In this document: piece after piece, positions 1 to 8,668 of the stretch
How positions within the stretch are numbered: the first letter of the stretch is position 1
How the letters are laid out: every line of letters begins with the position of its first letter
Assembly: GCA_913047675.1 (NCBI GenBank)
Contig: CAJWTO010000006.1
Location: 1 to 50,496 of the forward strand
Origin: an uncultured Pseudomonadota bacterium
GTDB lineage: Bacteria > Pseudomonadota > Gammaproteobacteria > Ga0077536
Direction of reading: 5' to 3'
Length of the DNA stretch: 50,496 nucleotides
Translations under genes and position numbers: made by a program
Notes under the pieces: model-generated
What the model was told of the DNA's origin: nothing
Database searches by the model: none
What the model saw: only the letters and a program-made list of their open reading frames with translations

Positions 1-53
1 CTTATAGCATTAGCCAGTTCGACGTGTGTCACTTGAGCCGATCCTTGGTTCAT
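1..53 (-). CDS. 5' end of a truncated CDS running off the left edge (MNQGSAQVTHVELANAI...)
   Basis: Reverse-strand ATG at 51-53 with a GAGAGGGG Shine-Dalgarno-like stretch upstream (reverse complement gagaggggtaagtgATG); frame open to the window edge. Only 17 codons are visible. Confidence 0.4.
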   Translation of the reverse strand, partial: MNQGSAQVTHVELANAI

Positions 54-409
54 CACTTACCCCTCTCATGTAAATTAAATAAACGTTCAATTGAATGCAG
101 TTAGTAGGTTGTCACATCGATTCACTACTATTTTTAACAATTCAAATATTAAGTCTTATATGTGCCGATCTAAAAGTATTTAAGCCGTTTAATTAATTAG
201 CAACGGCATAATAGACTAATCGTAGTAAATTATATCCTCTAATTCTATACTGATATTCCGTCTGAAAAAACTTCAATTATTGAGTGGTTTTCCCGCTACG
301 AGACCATGATTCGCACGAATGGGTCAATTAAGGGATAATCGTCATCGTTATTTAATAGAATGAATGTCTAAGAGGCTTTATTCATCAGTTTATGTAATTT
401 AGGCATAAT

Positions 410-1234
410 ATGACCGTACCAATTAGTTTTGAATTTTTCCCTGCGCGAGGTCCCGAGTCTCAAGAAAGACTCTGGAAGACAGCTAGAGCTTTGGCGACTG
501 TTAATCCTGAATTTTTTTCAGTTACCTTTGGTGCTGGTGGCGGCACTCGAGATTTAACGTTTGATACGACCATTAATCTCAGTGAAGAAGCAGACGTTCG
601 AACTGTCCCTCACATTTCGTGTAATGCACTTACAGCAGAGGAGATAGCGGAAATGTTGAATAAATATAAATCTGTAGGTGTGTCGGAGATAGTGGCGTTG
701 AGGGGAGATAATCCATCAGGTTTAGGTGCATCTGGCGAGTTTAAATATGCGAATGAACTAGTTACATTTGTCAAAGATAGGTATGGTGACGACATTAAGA
801 TTAATGTGGCAGCTTACCCTGAAGTGCATCCTCAAGCGGTATCGTCGAGGGACGACCTTCAGCGTTTCAGACATAAGGTTGCATCTGGCGCTGATGCTGC
901 AATTACTCAGTATTTCTATAATGCAGATTCTTATTTTTACTTCGTAGATAGATGTGCAGCAGTTGGGATAGATATCCCGATTATTCCTGGAATTATGCCA
1001 ATTACGAATTATACTAATTTAGAGCGATTTTCAAAGATATGCGGCGCGGAGATTCCCAGGTGGTTAGCTAGGGAGTGTGAAGGCTTGCGAGATGACAAAG
1101 AGGCGCTGGAAGATTTAGGTGTCGAGGTAGTGTCTAAGTTATGTCGTCGGCTAATTTCAGGCGGTGCCCCCAAATTACATTTCTACTCTATGAACCAGGC
1201 CCCGGTGCTTCTGAGGATATGTTCTAATTTGTAA
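410..1234 (+). CDS. metF: 5,10-methylenetetrahydrofolate reductase
   Basis: MTVPISFEFFPARGPESQERLW start, SVTFGAGGGTRD, HISCNALT, IVALRGDNP and IPGIMPITNYTNLERF motifs typical of MetF; 274 aa. Confidence 0.93.
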   Translation: MTVPISFEFFPARGPESQERLWKTARALATVNPEFFSVTFGAGGGTRDLTFDTTINLSEEADVRTVPHISCNALTAEEIAEMLNKYKSVGVSEIVALRGDNPSGLGASGEFKYANELVTFVKDRYGDDIKINVAAYPEVHPQAVSSRDDLQRFRHKVASGADAAITQYFYNADSYFYFVDRCAAVGIDIPIIPGIMPITNYTNLERFSKICGAEIPRWLARECEGLRDDKEALEDLGVEVVSKLCRRLISGGAPKLHFYSMNQAPVLLRICSNL

Positions 1235-1278
1235 TATGAGTTTCAGCTAAATTTGCAAAAACTAAAAGACAAAAAAAA

Positions 1279-1764
1279 TCACCCTGATTTTTTTATCGAT
1301 AGTTTTACAGATTTGCCCAACTCTCCCTTGATTGGCGTCAATACCTGAGTCTCGCATAGAAATTTATAATGTCTAATGAATCTTGGATCGAAATCACAAG
1401 TTTTTCTTTTTTTAATATCAAAGCTTATGGATAGTGTTTCTTGCGTAGCAAGTAAGCGGTCGTCATGATACATCTCTTGGTAGACATGCGCTCGTTTTGA
1501 GTCAAAATCGACAATACGAGTTTCAACTCTCAGTTCATCTCCAAGCATTGCTTCTGAGTGATAGCAAATGTGTGCTTCAAGTGAAACGGTAGAACGTTGT
1601 TCGGTTCTTATGTAGTTAATATCCATACCGATTAAGTCCTTGTATTTGTCGAATCCTTTTTCAAACACAATTAAATAATAGGCAACATTCATGTGTTCGT
1701 TCGAATCAATCCATTTTTTTAAAACTTGGGCCTTAGTGGTGATAATCCCGCTCGCAGGTAGCAT
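1279..1764 (-). CDS. Hot-dog fold acyl-CoA thioesterase (betainyl-CoA/carnitine-pathway thioesterase-like)
   Basis: WIDSNEHMNVAYYLIVFEKGFD resembles the 4HBT-family active-site region (D/N-HMN-Y); 161 aa. Confidence 0.75.
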   Translation of the reverse strand: MLPASGIITTKAQVLKKWIDSNEHMNVAYYLIVFEKGFDKYKDLIGMDINYIRTEQRSTVSLEAHICYHSEAMLGDELRVETRIVDFDSKRAHVYQEMYHDDRLLATQETLSISFDIKKRKTCDFDPRFIRHYKFLCETQVLTPIKGELGKSVKLSIKKSG

Positions 1765-1925
1765 GATATTTTCCTATTGTTTCTAGTTTTCACAATAATA
1801 CGTTGGCTTAATTTAACGTTGATCTTGACAGGCTCTGCATGAACCCCGATGATCTCGGGGTAATTTCCCCTTGCTGTTTAGAAAAAATTATCCGACAAAA
1901 ATCGGGGAAACATTTCTCAGAATTC

Positions 1926-2002
1926 GGCTATGTAGCTCAGCTGGTTAGAGCGCGGCATTCATAATGCTGAGGTCGGTGGTTCAAGTCCACCCATAGCCAC
2001 CA
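1926..2002 (+). tRNA. tRNA-Met (anticodon CAT, elongator-like), 3' CCA encoded
   Basis: GGCTATG/CATAGCC acceptor stem, CGGCA-TTCATAA-TGCTG anticodon arm, GGTGG-TTCAAGT-CCACC T-arm, A discriminator plus CCA. Confidence 0.95.
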
Positions 2003-2248
2003 AATTATTTACTCATAAATAGCGAAGATCTTCCATTATTATCTCGACATCAGGTACTCTGACCGAAAACGAGGATCCTGTAGCTTTTATACAGCGCTAT
2101 CAAGTATGTTAATAGAGTACAGTGGCATCTAGCGATGACGTGCGAATATTAATTTCACTTCAGACGTTGTAGTGACCTAATATACTATTAAATGATATAC
2201 TCATCATTAATTAAAAAAACCTGTAAAAAGTTATCATAGGAGAGGCAA

Positions 2249-3856
2249 ATGTCGGATAGGGAGATCATTGACGCAGTCATTATAGGTGCGGGAATATCTG
2301 GCATGTACCAGCTTCATAAGTTACGTGATGAACTGGGTTTGGATGTGAAGGTATTTGAAGCGGGCAGTGGAGTAGGTGGGACTTGGTATTGGAATCGTTA
2401 CCCAGGGGCTCGTTTTGATTCCGAAAGTTATAGCTACGGTTACTCGTTTTCGGATGAGTTATTGGAAGAGTGGAATTGGAATGAGCATTTTTCACCCCAA
2501 CCTGACAACTTGAAATATTTAGAATTTGTTGCAGACAAGTTTAATCTGCGTCCTAATATTGAATTCAATACTCGAGTGCTTGCGGCTCACTATGATAATG
2601 ACCGTAATTTGTGGCGGATTACAACAGACGGCGGTCAATCCACTAGTTGTAAATTCCTTATCTCCGCAGTTGGTGTTTTATCTACACCCTTCGTGCCTGA
2701 AATTCCTGGTCTGGAGAATTTTAAAAAGCCCTCCTGGCATACAGCTGAGTGGCCAAGAGAAAATGTTTCTTTAGAAGGTAAACGAGTCGGAGTCATAGGG
2801 ACAGGCGCTACCGCAGTGCAAATGATTACTGAGATCGCGAAAAATGTTGGGCAATTAACTGTTTTTCAAAGGACGGCTAATTTCTGTAAGCCTATAGGTA
2901 ACAGACCGATAACAGAAGAAGAGCAGGTTCAGATAAAGAAAGATTATCCGAAGATCTTCCAACGCTGCAGGGAAACCTTTGGTTCCTTCCTAGCTGACTT
3001 TGAAAAAAAATCGGCTTTTGATGTGACTCCTGAAGAAAGAGAGGCTCGATATGAAGAATTGTGGAACGAGCCTGGTTTTGGCTTCTGGTTAGGTACTTAT
3101 GAAGATATTCTTACAGATCCTAAAGCAAATGAGACTCAAGCGGAATTTGTTAGAAACAAGATCAGGTCTCGAGTCAACGATCCAAAAGTGGCTGAGATGT
3201 TGTGTCCGAAAGGCCACCCATTTGGTACCAAGCGCGTGCCGTTAGAAAATGGCTATTATGAAGTCTACAATCAAGCAAACGTAGAGCTTGTCGATATTAA
3301 AAATACTCCGATAGAAATAGTTACAGAGGGTGGCCTCAGGACCACCGAGCAAGAGTTTGAGTTTGATATATTAATATTAGCTACGGGATTTGATACTGTC
3401 ACCGGGAGTTTGGATCGAATTGATATTCGCGGTCGCGATGGATTAGTGCTTAAGGATAAGTGGTCAGATGGACCTAAAACTTATTTAGGGATGGGTTCCG
3501 TCGGGTTCCCGAATTTATTTACTGTCGTAGGCCCGCACAATGGCGCTACGTTTTGTAATATTCCTCGATGTATTGAGCAGAATGTCGAGTGGGTGAGTGA
3601 TTGTATAAAATACCTGACTGAAAATGACATAAGTCGTATTGAGGTCAACCAAGATGCTGAAGACGAATGGACGGAGCATGTGCAAGAGGTAGTTAAAGGG
3701 ACTCTTTTCCCTGAGGCGGATTCGTGGTTTATGGGGGCAAATATCCCTGGGAAAAAGAGACAGATGTATCTTTATGCTGGGGGCTCTCCACTATATCGAG
3801 AAACATGTGATAGTGTGGCTTCTAACAACTACGAGGGATACACTCTAGAGAAGTAG
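2249..3856 (+). CDS. FAD-dependent Baeyer-Villiger-type monooxygenase (cyclohexanone monooxygenase-like)
   Basis: GAGISGMYQLHKLR FAD Rossmann motif, GGTWYWNRYPGARFDSESYSY, second Rossmann GVIGTGATAVQ, and BVMO-fingerprint-like FKKPSWHTAEWP. Confidence 0.9.
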   Translation: MSDREIIDAVIIGAGISGMYQLHKLRDELGLDVKVFEAGSGVGGTWYWNRYPGARFDSESYSYGYSFSDELLEEWNWNEHFSPQPDNLKYLEFVADKFNLRPNIEFNTRVLAAHYDNDRNLWRITTDGGQSTSCKFLISAVGVLSTPFVPEIPGLENFKKPSWHTAEWPRENVSLEGKRVGVIGTGATAVQMITEIAKNVGQLTVFQRTANFCKPIGNRPITEEEQVQIKKDYPKIFQRCRETFGSFLADFEKKSAFDVTPEEREARYEELWNEPGFGFWLGTYEDILTDPKANETQAEFVRNKIRSRVNDPKVAEMLCPKGHPFGTKRVPLENGYYEVYNQANVELVDIKNTPIEIVTEGGLRTTEQEFEFDILILATGFDTVTGSLDRIDIRGRDGLVLKDKWSDGPKTYLGMGSVGFPNLFTVVGPHNGATFCNIPRCIEQNVEWVSDCIKYLTENDISRIEVNQDAEDEWTEHVQEVVKGTLFPEADSWFMGANIPGKKRQMYLYAGGSPLYRETCDSVASNNYEGYTLEK

Positions 3857-3899
3857 GTGATCGTAAAATTAGGTTGTTGAGTTAATATCAGGAAGGGAA

Positions 3900-5105
3900 A
3901 TGGAGTCTATTGATCTTTCAGACGATCTGTCTTTTCGAAAAGGCTTTCCTCATGACTACTTCAGTTGGCTAAGGAAAAACAATCCAATCTATTGGCACGA
4001 GCCTACGCATGTTACACCTGACAAGGAAGGCTTCTGGGTAGTCTGTTGCTACGAAGATGTTAACTATGTGCTCCGTAATCCGACAATTTTTTCGTCTGAT
4101 AAAGCGGGAGAACGAGTCGGTGGTGGAACTGGTATTAAGGACGAAAAAACTGCTGGGAAAATATTAAATCAAAGTGATGGAGCGCAACATCGTAGGTTGC
4201 GAGCGCTTGTTCAGAAAGGGTTTACGCTAAAGGCAGTGCAAGAACTAGAAGATGTACTTAGGAACAAGGCGCGAACTATTTTTCGTAAGCTTAAAGTAGG
4301 CGATAAACTAGATTTCGCAGTAAGTATTTCTCCCGAGATTCCGACGCAAGCTATTTGTACCGTGTTGGGTGTCCCAGAAAAAGATAGGAAAGATCTATGT
4401 GAATGGATTGACTTGGGCATAGAAGCCGCCTCGACCTCTGTCATTGCATCTGAATATCTTGCGAAAATCCGTAACTACTCCAAGTCTCTGATTGAAACTA
4501 AGAGAGATCGGCCCACACTAGATATTTTCTCAAGAATCGTGCATGCAGAATTTGAGGAGGATGGCTCTATACTAACTGATTATGAGCTGGGCTCATTTTT
4601 TTCTCTACTGTTTCCTGCGGGTGCCGAAACAACGACTCGTTCAATAAGTGGTGCGATACAGGCTTTCATAGAGAATCCACGCGAGCTAGATAAGCTTAGA
4701 GCAGATAAAACGCTCGTAAAAAGTGCTATTGAAGAAGTGGTCAGATGGACAACGCCTTCCGTTTACAAACGGAGAACTGCTAAGTCGGAGACAGTGATAC
4801 AAGACTGTAGAATCGCAATCGGAGACAAGGTTACTGTTTGGGAAATGTCCGCCAACCGAGATGAACAAGTATTTGATGATCCGTTTTTGTTTAATATTGA
4901 GCGGGATCCGAACAAACATCTTGGATTCGGTGCTGGTGCGCATTTCTGTCTAGGTGCTTCGTTGGCCCGCTTGGAACTAAAGATCGTCTTAGAAGAGTTC
5001 CTGGCGTCAGATGTTTTGTTGAGTATTGACGGTCCTATAGAATGGACGCCGAATAATAGATTGGTTGGGATAAAGCGCCTTCCCGTGAAAGTTGTCAGCC
5101 GATGA
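3900..5105 (+). CDS. Cytochrome P450
   Basis: I-helix AGAETTTRS, ExxR in EEVVRWTTP, heme loop FGAGAHFCLGASLARLE; 401 aa. Confidence 0.95.
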   Translation: MESIDLSDDLSFRKGFPHDYFSWLRKNNPIYWHEPTHVTPDKEGFWVVCCYEDVNYVLRNPTIFSSDKAGERVGGGTGIKDEKTAGKILNQSDGAQHRRLRALVQKGFTLKAVQELEDVLRNKARTIFRKLKVGDKLDFAVSISPEIPTQAICTVLGVPEKDRKDLCEWIDLGIEAASTSVIASEYLAKIRNYSKSLIETKRDRPTLDIFSRIVHAEFEEDGSILTDYELGSFFSLLFPAGAETTTRSISGAIQAFIENPRELDKLRADKTLVKSAIEEVVRWTTPSVYKRRTAKSETVIQDCRIAIGDKVTVWEMSANRDEQVFDDPFLFNIERDPNKHLGFGAGAHFCLGASLARLELKIVLEEFLASDVLLSIDGPIEWTPNNRLVGIKRLPVKVVSR

Positions 5106-5113
5106 GCATAAAT

Positions 5114-5575
5114 TTATAGCGGTCCGTAAAAGATATACGCGACGATGAGGGATAGAAGAACGATTGCAGTTAGAGGAATACGCAACGCATTGTACCAATG
5201 AGGGAAATATCCATTTTTAGTCGCAATTGCGTCTACTATGAGTTGCGAAAGAAAACCTACCGATAAAAGTATAGTAGCTACCGTAAGGTTTTTAATAAGA
5301 ATAGTCCCCCAGGCTACTAGGGCGGGAGTCACGCTAATACTCAGATTGGTTTTCAGGCTGGCTGTAAACTCATTTTGGGATAGGTTGTTCATGGCAGCGC
5401 CCCAGTATATTCCGCCTAAAAATGAGAGTATAACTGCCGCGTATAGCATTAATGCTTCTATAAAAAAGCGTTCCTCAAAAAGAATACTAAGAACTGCAAG
5501 AGCCACAAATGGAGACGCACCACCATATCCCAATAGGATTACAATTTGGGGTATCGCGTCTTTTTTATCAGCCAT
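5114..5575 (-). CDS. DUF3429-like integral membrane protein
   Basis: ILLGYGGASPFVALAVLS, SFLGGIYWGAAM and several hydrophobic helices; 153 aa. Confidence 0.65.
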   Translation of the reverse strand: MADKKDAIPQIVILLGYGGASPFVALAVLSILFEERFFIEALMLYAAVILSFLGGIYWGAAMNNLSQNEFTASLKTNLSISVTPALVAWGTILIKNLTVATILLSVGFLSQLIVDAIATKNGYFPHWYNALRIPLTAIVLLSLIVAYIFYGPL

Positions 5576-5581
5576 GCTTTA

Positions 5582-6382
5582 TTATCGGAGCCTATCAATT
5601 AGTTTAGATATGTCATCTAGTTTATGGAGTACTTGCTCCTTCCTATCTTCTGAGACGAAATATACAAAATTTTGATAACCATCGTTGATAGCTTTTTTGC
5701 TCTCTGTTAGGGAGGTCGGAGCATCCATTAGCGACAGAGTGATTTCATTCATATTTCTTCCTTGTTTCTCGCATGCCTGTTTTAGATCTAAGGATGGGAA
5801 ACCTTTATACACATCTCCTCTTGCTAACCAACCATCCGCATACTCTGCTACTCTTTCGGGAACCTTGTTGGAGTTAGAACCTATCCAAATGAGAGGATCA
5901 ATTTTAGGCTTGTCAGGATAGTTGAGTTCATTTTTTTTCTGCCAAATATCTCTCATCTTCAGCACCCGTTGTCTTACAATTTCCCACCGCCTACTAAAAT
6001 TAGACCCGTGATTTTCCATAGCCTCGCGAACAAAACCGCCTGCCACACCTAGTATTAGTCTGTTATTACTAATAGCTTGAAGCGATTCGACCGTTCGAGC
6101 GGTATTTTCCGGATCTCTTTGGGTCAGTAAACAAACGCTAGTACCTAATTTTATTTTACTAGTTACGGCGGCGCAGGCAGCTAAAGTTATAAAAGGGTCG
6201 TAAAACTTGGATAGGCGTTTTATGTCATCAAATTTTTTTATCGTTTTATCTCGATTGATTGGGACATGACTATTCTCTGGCAGAAAAATACAATGAAAAC
6301 CTCTATTCTCAGCTTCCTTAGCAATGAGATGCGGAGGAAAACTCATCGTATGCTTCGTCAAACAAATGGAGAAATTTGTCAT
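5582..6382 (-). CDS. LLM-class flavin-dependent oxidoreductase (luciferase-like)
   Basis: AENRGFHCIFLPENSHVP, KIKLGTSVCLLTQRDPENTARTVESLQAISNNRLILGVAGGFVREAMENHG typical of LLM oxidoreductases. Confidence 0.88.
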   Translation of the reverse strand: MTNFSICLTKHTMSFPPHLIAKEAENRGFHCIFLPENSHVPINRDKTIKKFDDIKRLSKFYDPFITLAACAAVTSKIKLGTSVCLLTQRDPENTARTVESLQAISNNRLILGVAGGFVREAMENHGSNFSRRWEIVRQRVLKMRDIWQKKNELNYPDKPKIDPLIWIGSNSNKVPERVAEYADGWLARGDVYKGFPSLDLKQACEKQGRNMNEITLSLMDAPTSLTESKKAINDGYQNFVYFVSEDRKEQVLHKLDDISKLIDRLR

Positions 6383-6403
6383 ATATTCTTGCCGACCAAT
6401 TAA

Positions 6404-7531
6404 TTAGTCAAAGGTGATAAGTTGCCTTACTGTTTCACCACTCGCGAGTTTGTCAAATCCCTCATTGACCTGATCAAGTGATAGTTTTTCACTCATTAAA
6501 GAATCAATAGGTAGCGAACCGGCTTCAAATAGTTCGATGTAGCGCGGTATGTCGCGTTTCGGTACGCAGCTTCCTAGATAACTTCCTTTTATAGTTTTTT
6601 CTTCCGCCACTAGACTTAGATGTGATATCGAGAACTGACTGTTTGGATGAGAGAGACCGCTGGAGCATGTCATACCGCCCCGTTTAGTTAGTGAATACGC
6701 TAATTGTAAAGCGTGCTCGGAACCGACACATTCGAATGCGTAATCGCCACCACCATTTGTGACACTTTTTACTTTGTCTATGATTTCAGGATCATCTGCT
6801 TTAAAGACTAAGTCGCAACCTAGCCCACTAGCTAGCTCGAGCTTACTATCCAATAGATCTACTCCGATTGTTTTTGCAGCGCCGGCCGCTTTTGCACCTA
6901 AAAGAGCAGCTAACCCTGTGCCTCCTAGCCCTACGATCACCGCAACTGAGCCCATTTTCATTTCGGCTGTATTTACAACTGCACCTACTCCGGTGATTAC
7001 AGCGCACCCAAAAAGTGCTGCCTGATCTAGTGGGAGATTTTTACTGACCTTGACCAGAGAACATTGCGAAACGACAGCGTATTCGGCAAAACAAGAGACG
7101 CCCACATGATGCGTGACTGGCTTTCCATTTAATGAGATGCGTTGACCTCCACCAAGCAGCGTACCCGCAACATTTGCTTTTGCACCAGGTTCGCATAGCG
7201 CCGGTCTTCCTTCTCCGCATGGAATACAATCCCCGCAACTAGGCACAAAAACAAATACGACATGGTCCTCTACATCTAAATTAGTCACGCCAGGACCAAC
7301 AGATGTCACAACACCCGCGGCTTCGTGGCCAATCACCATAGGCACTGGGCGCGGTCTAGAACCATTTAGCACTGATAAATCTGAGTGACAGAGACCCGCC
7401 GCTGCCACTTTCACTAGTACCTCTCCATCGCCTGGAGCATCTAGCTCTATTTCTTCGATCTTAATTGGTTTCGAGTCTCCATAGGGGGCTGGTGCTCCTA
7501 TAGTATGTAAGACCGCCGCACGACATTTCAT
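6404..7531 (-). CDS. Zinc-dependent medium-chain alcohol dehydrogenase
   Basis: AGLCHSDLSVLNG, GHEAAGVV, structural zinc loop CGDCIPCGEGRPALC, GLGGTGLAALLGAKAAGA nucleotide-binding motif. Confidence 0.92.
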   Translation of the reverse strand: MKCRAAVLHTIGAPAPYGDSKPIKIEEIELDAPGDGEVLVKVAAAGLCHSDLSVLNGSRPRPVPMVIGHEAAGVVTSVGPGVTNLDVEDHVVFVFVPSCGDCIPCGEGRPALCEPGAKANVAGTLLGGGQRISLNGKPVTHHVGVSCFAEYAVVSQCSLVKVSKNLPLDQAALFGCAVITGVGAVVNTAEMKMGSVAVIVGLGGTGLAALLGAKAAGAAKTIGVDLLDSKLELASGLGCDLVFKADDPEIIDKVKSVTNGGGDYAFECVGSEHALQLAYSLTKRGGMTCSSGLSHPNSQFSISHLSLVAEEKTIKGSYLGSCVPKRDIPRYIELFEAGSLPIDSLMSEKLSLDQVNEGFDKLASGETVRQLITFD

Positions 7532-7584
7532 TTATAATTCTCCATTTTTAAGGCAGTTTCAAACATTGATAGGATTGCCGCAGA

Positions 7585-8478
7585 TCAAGTAATAGACGCG
7601 GAATAAATATTTTCGACCGATGCTTGTAACAATGTATTAAATTCGTCGTCGGAGTGATTTACTGTGAGCCCTTCCGTCAGCGCTCTATTGAAGCTTGCAA
7701 TTACGCCATTATTTCGACTGAGTCGTCCGTTAGCCTCTTCGCGAGGATATCCACCAGATAGAGCAACTACTCGTAACACCCTTGGATGACTGGTAAAGTC
7801 TTGGTAGAAATTATCTGTCTCCGGAAGGGTAAGTTTGAGCATGACCTTCTCATTTTCATTTAGTTTATCCAATTCAATTTGAATTTCCTTTTTAAGAATC
7901 GCCTCTATCGCAAGTTTCTCTTGGCTGTGGATGTCGATTTCTGGCTCGACAATCGGTACAAGCCCTGCGGCACTAATTTTTTTAGCTAGCTCGAATTGTT
8001 GTTTTACTACGCCAACAATAGCGGTTTGATTTGGCTTTTTAATTACGGAGCGCATTTTTGTTCCGAAGATCCCTTTTGATTTTGCTTTGAGTAATAAGCT
8101 ATCTAGATCTGGTATTGACTTCATCTGTTGGCAGCCATTTTCTACATCAGCAAGACCCTTATCTACTTTAAGGATTGGCACCACATTCTTTTTACTCCAG
8201 AGATATTCCGCGGTAGATATACCGTCAATATTTTTATCCATAGTATTTTCAAATAGGATAGCAGCTAAAATATGTTCTCCAGAAAAAGCAGGACTTTTCA
8301 TAATTCTAGTTCTCATCTTGTGGACAACCGTAAACATTTCTTCTTCAGTGGACCATGCGTCGTTCCCCACACCATAGATCTCCAATGTTTTTGGTGTACT
8401 TCCACCACTTTGATCAAGTGCTGCAATAAATCCGTTTTCGTTACTTAGTTTTTCTAGTTGTTGGTCAAAATTAGTCAC
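7585..8478 (-). CDS. fda: Fructose-bisphosphate aldolase, class I
   Basis: NGFIAALDQSGGSTPKTLEIYG, AAILFENTMD, PILKVDKGLA, IFGTKMRSVI, LVPIVEPEIDIHS; matches the remembered Staphylococcus-type class I FBA. Confidence 0.9.
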   Translation of the reverse strand: MTNFDQQLEKLSNENGFIAALDQSGGSTPKTLEIYGVGNDAWSTEEEMFTVVHKMRTRIMKSPAFSGEHILAAILFENTMDKNIDGISTAEYLWSKKNVVPILKVDKGLADVENGCQQMKSIPDLDSLLLKAKSKGIFGTKMRSVIKKPNQTAIVGVVKQQFELAKKISAAGLVPIVEPEIDIHSQEKLAIEAILKKEIQIELDKLNENEKVMLKLTLPETDNFYQDFTSHPRVLRVVALSGGYPREEANGRLSRNNGVIASFNRALTEGLTVNHSDDEFNTLLQASVENIYSASIT

Positions 8479-8511
8479 TATGGCTCTCTTTGTAAGTTAT
8501 GATATTGAAAA

Positions 8512-8622
8512 TATTCTAACGCAAATCCGAATAAAAATGTGCCAAGAATGTATATATCCTTGGGTTGACGCTGCCTTCATTGCTACTGTTTTGATCAAAA
8601 TTGTCTTTAAGGCGTTAGAATA
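8512..8622. repeat. Perfect 11-bp inverted repeat TATTCTAACGC / GCGTTAGAATA with 89-bp spacer
   Basis: Arms at 8512-8522 and 8612-8622, in the gap between the aldolase gene and the DMGDH-like gene. Confidence 0.7.
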
Positions 8623-8668
8623 AGAAACATATTTTGTAGCCGTCTCCCTTAGGATGAGATATGAGACT

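Noticed and set aside
1272-1294. AAAAAAATCA-CCC-TGATTTTTTT dyad as an intrinsic terminator between metF and the thioesterase gene
   Set aside because: Stem is almost entirely A:T and overlaps the thioesterase stop codon; too weak to call, though a weak bidirectional terminator is possible.
2526-2774. 82-aa + strand alternate-frame ORF inside the BVMO-like gene
   Set aside because: Nested in a different frame of a strongly supported gene with no own motif.
5238-5675. 145-aa + strand ORF
   Set aside because: Antisense across the DUF3429 gene and the LLM gene end; Arg/Ser-rich shadow translation.
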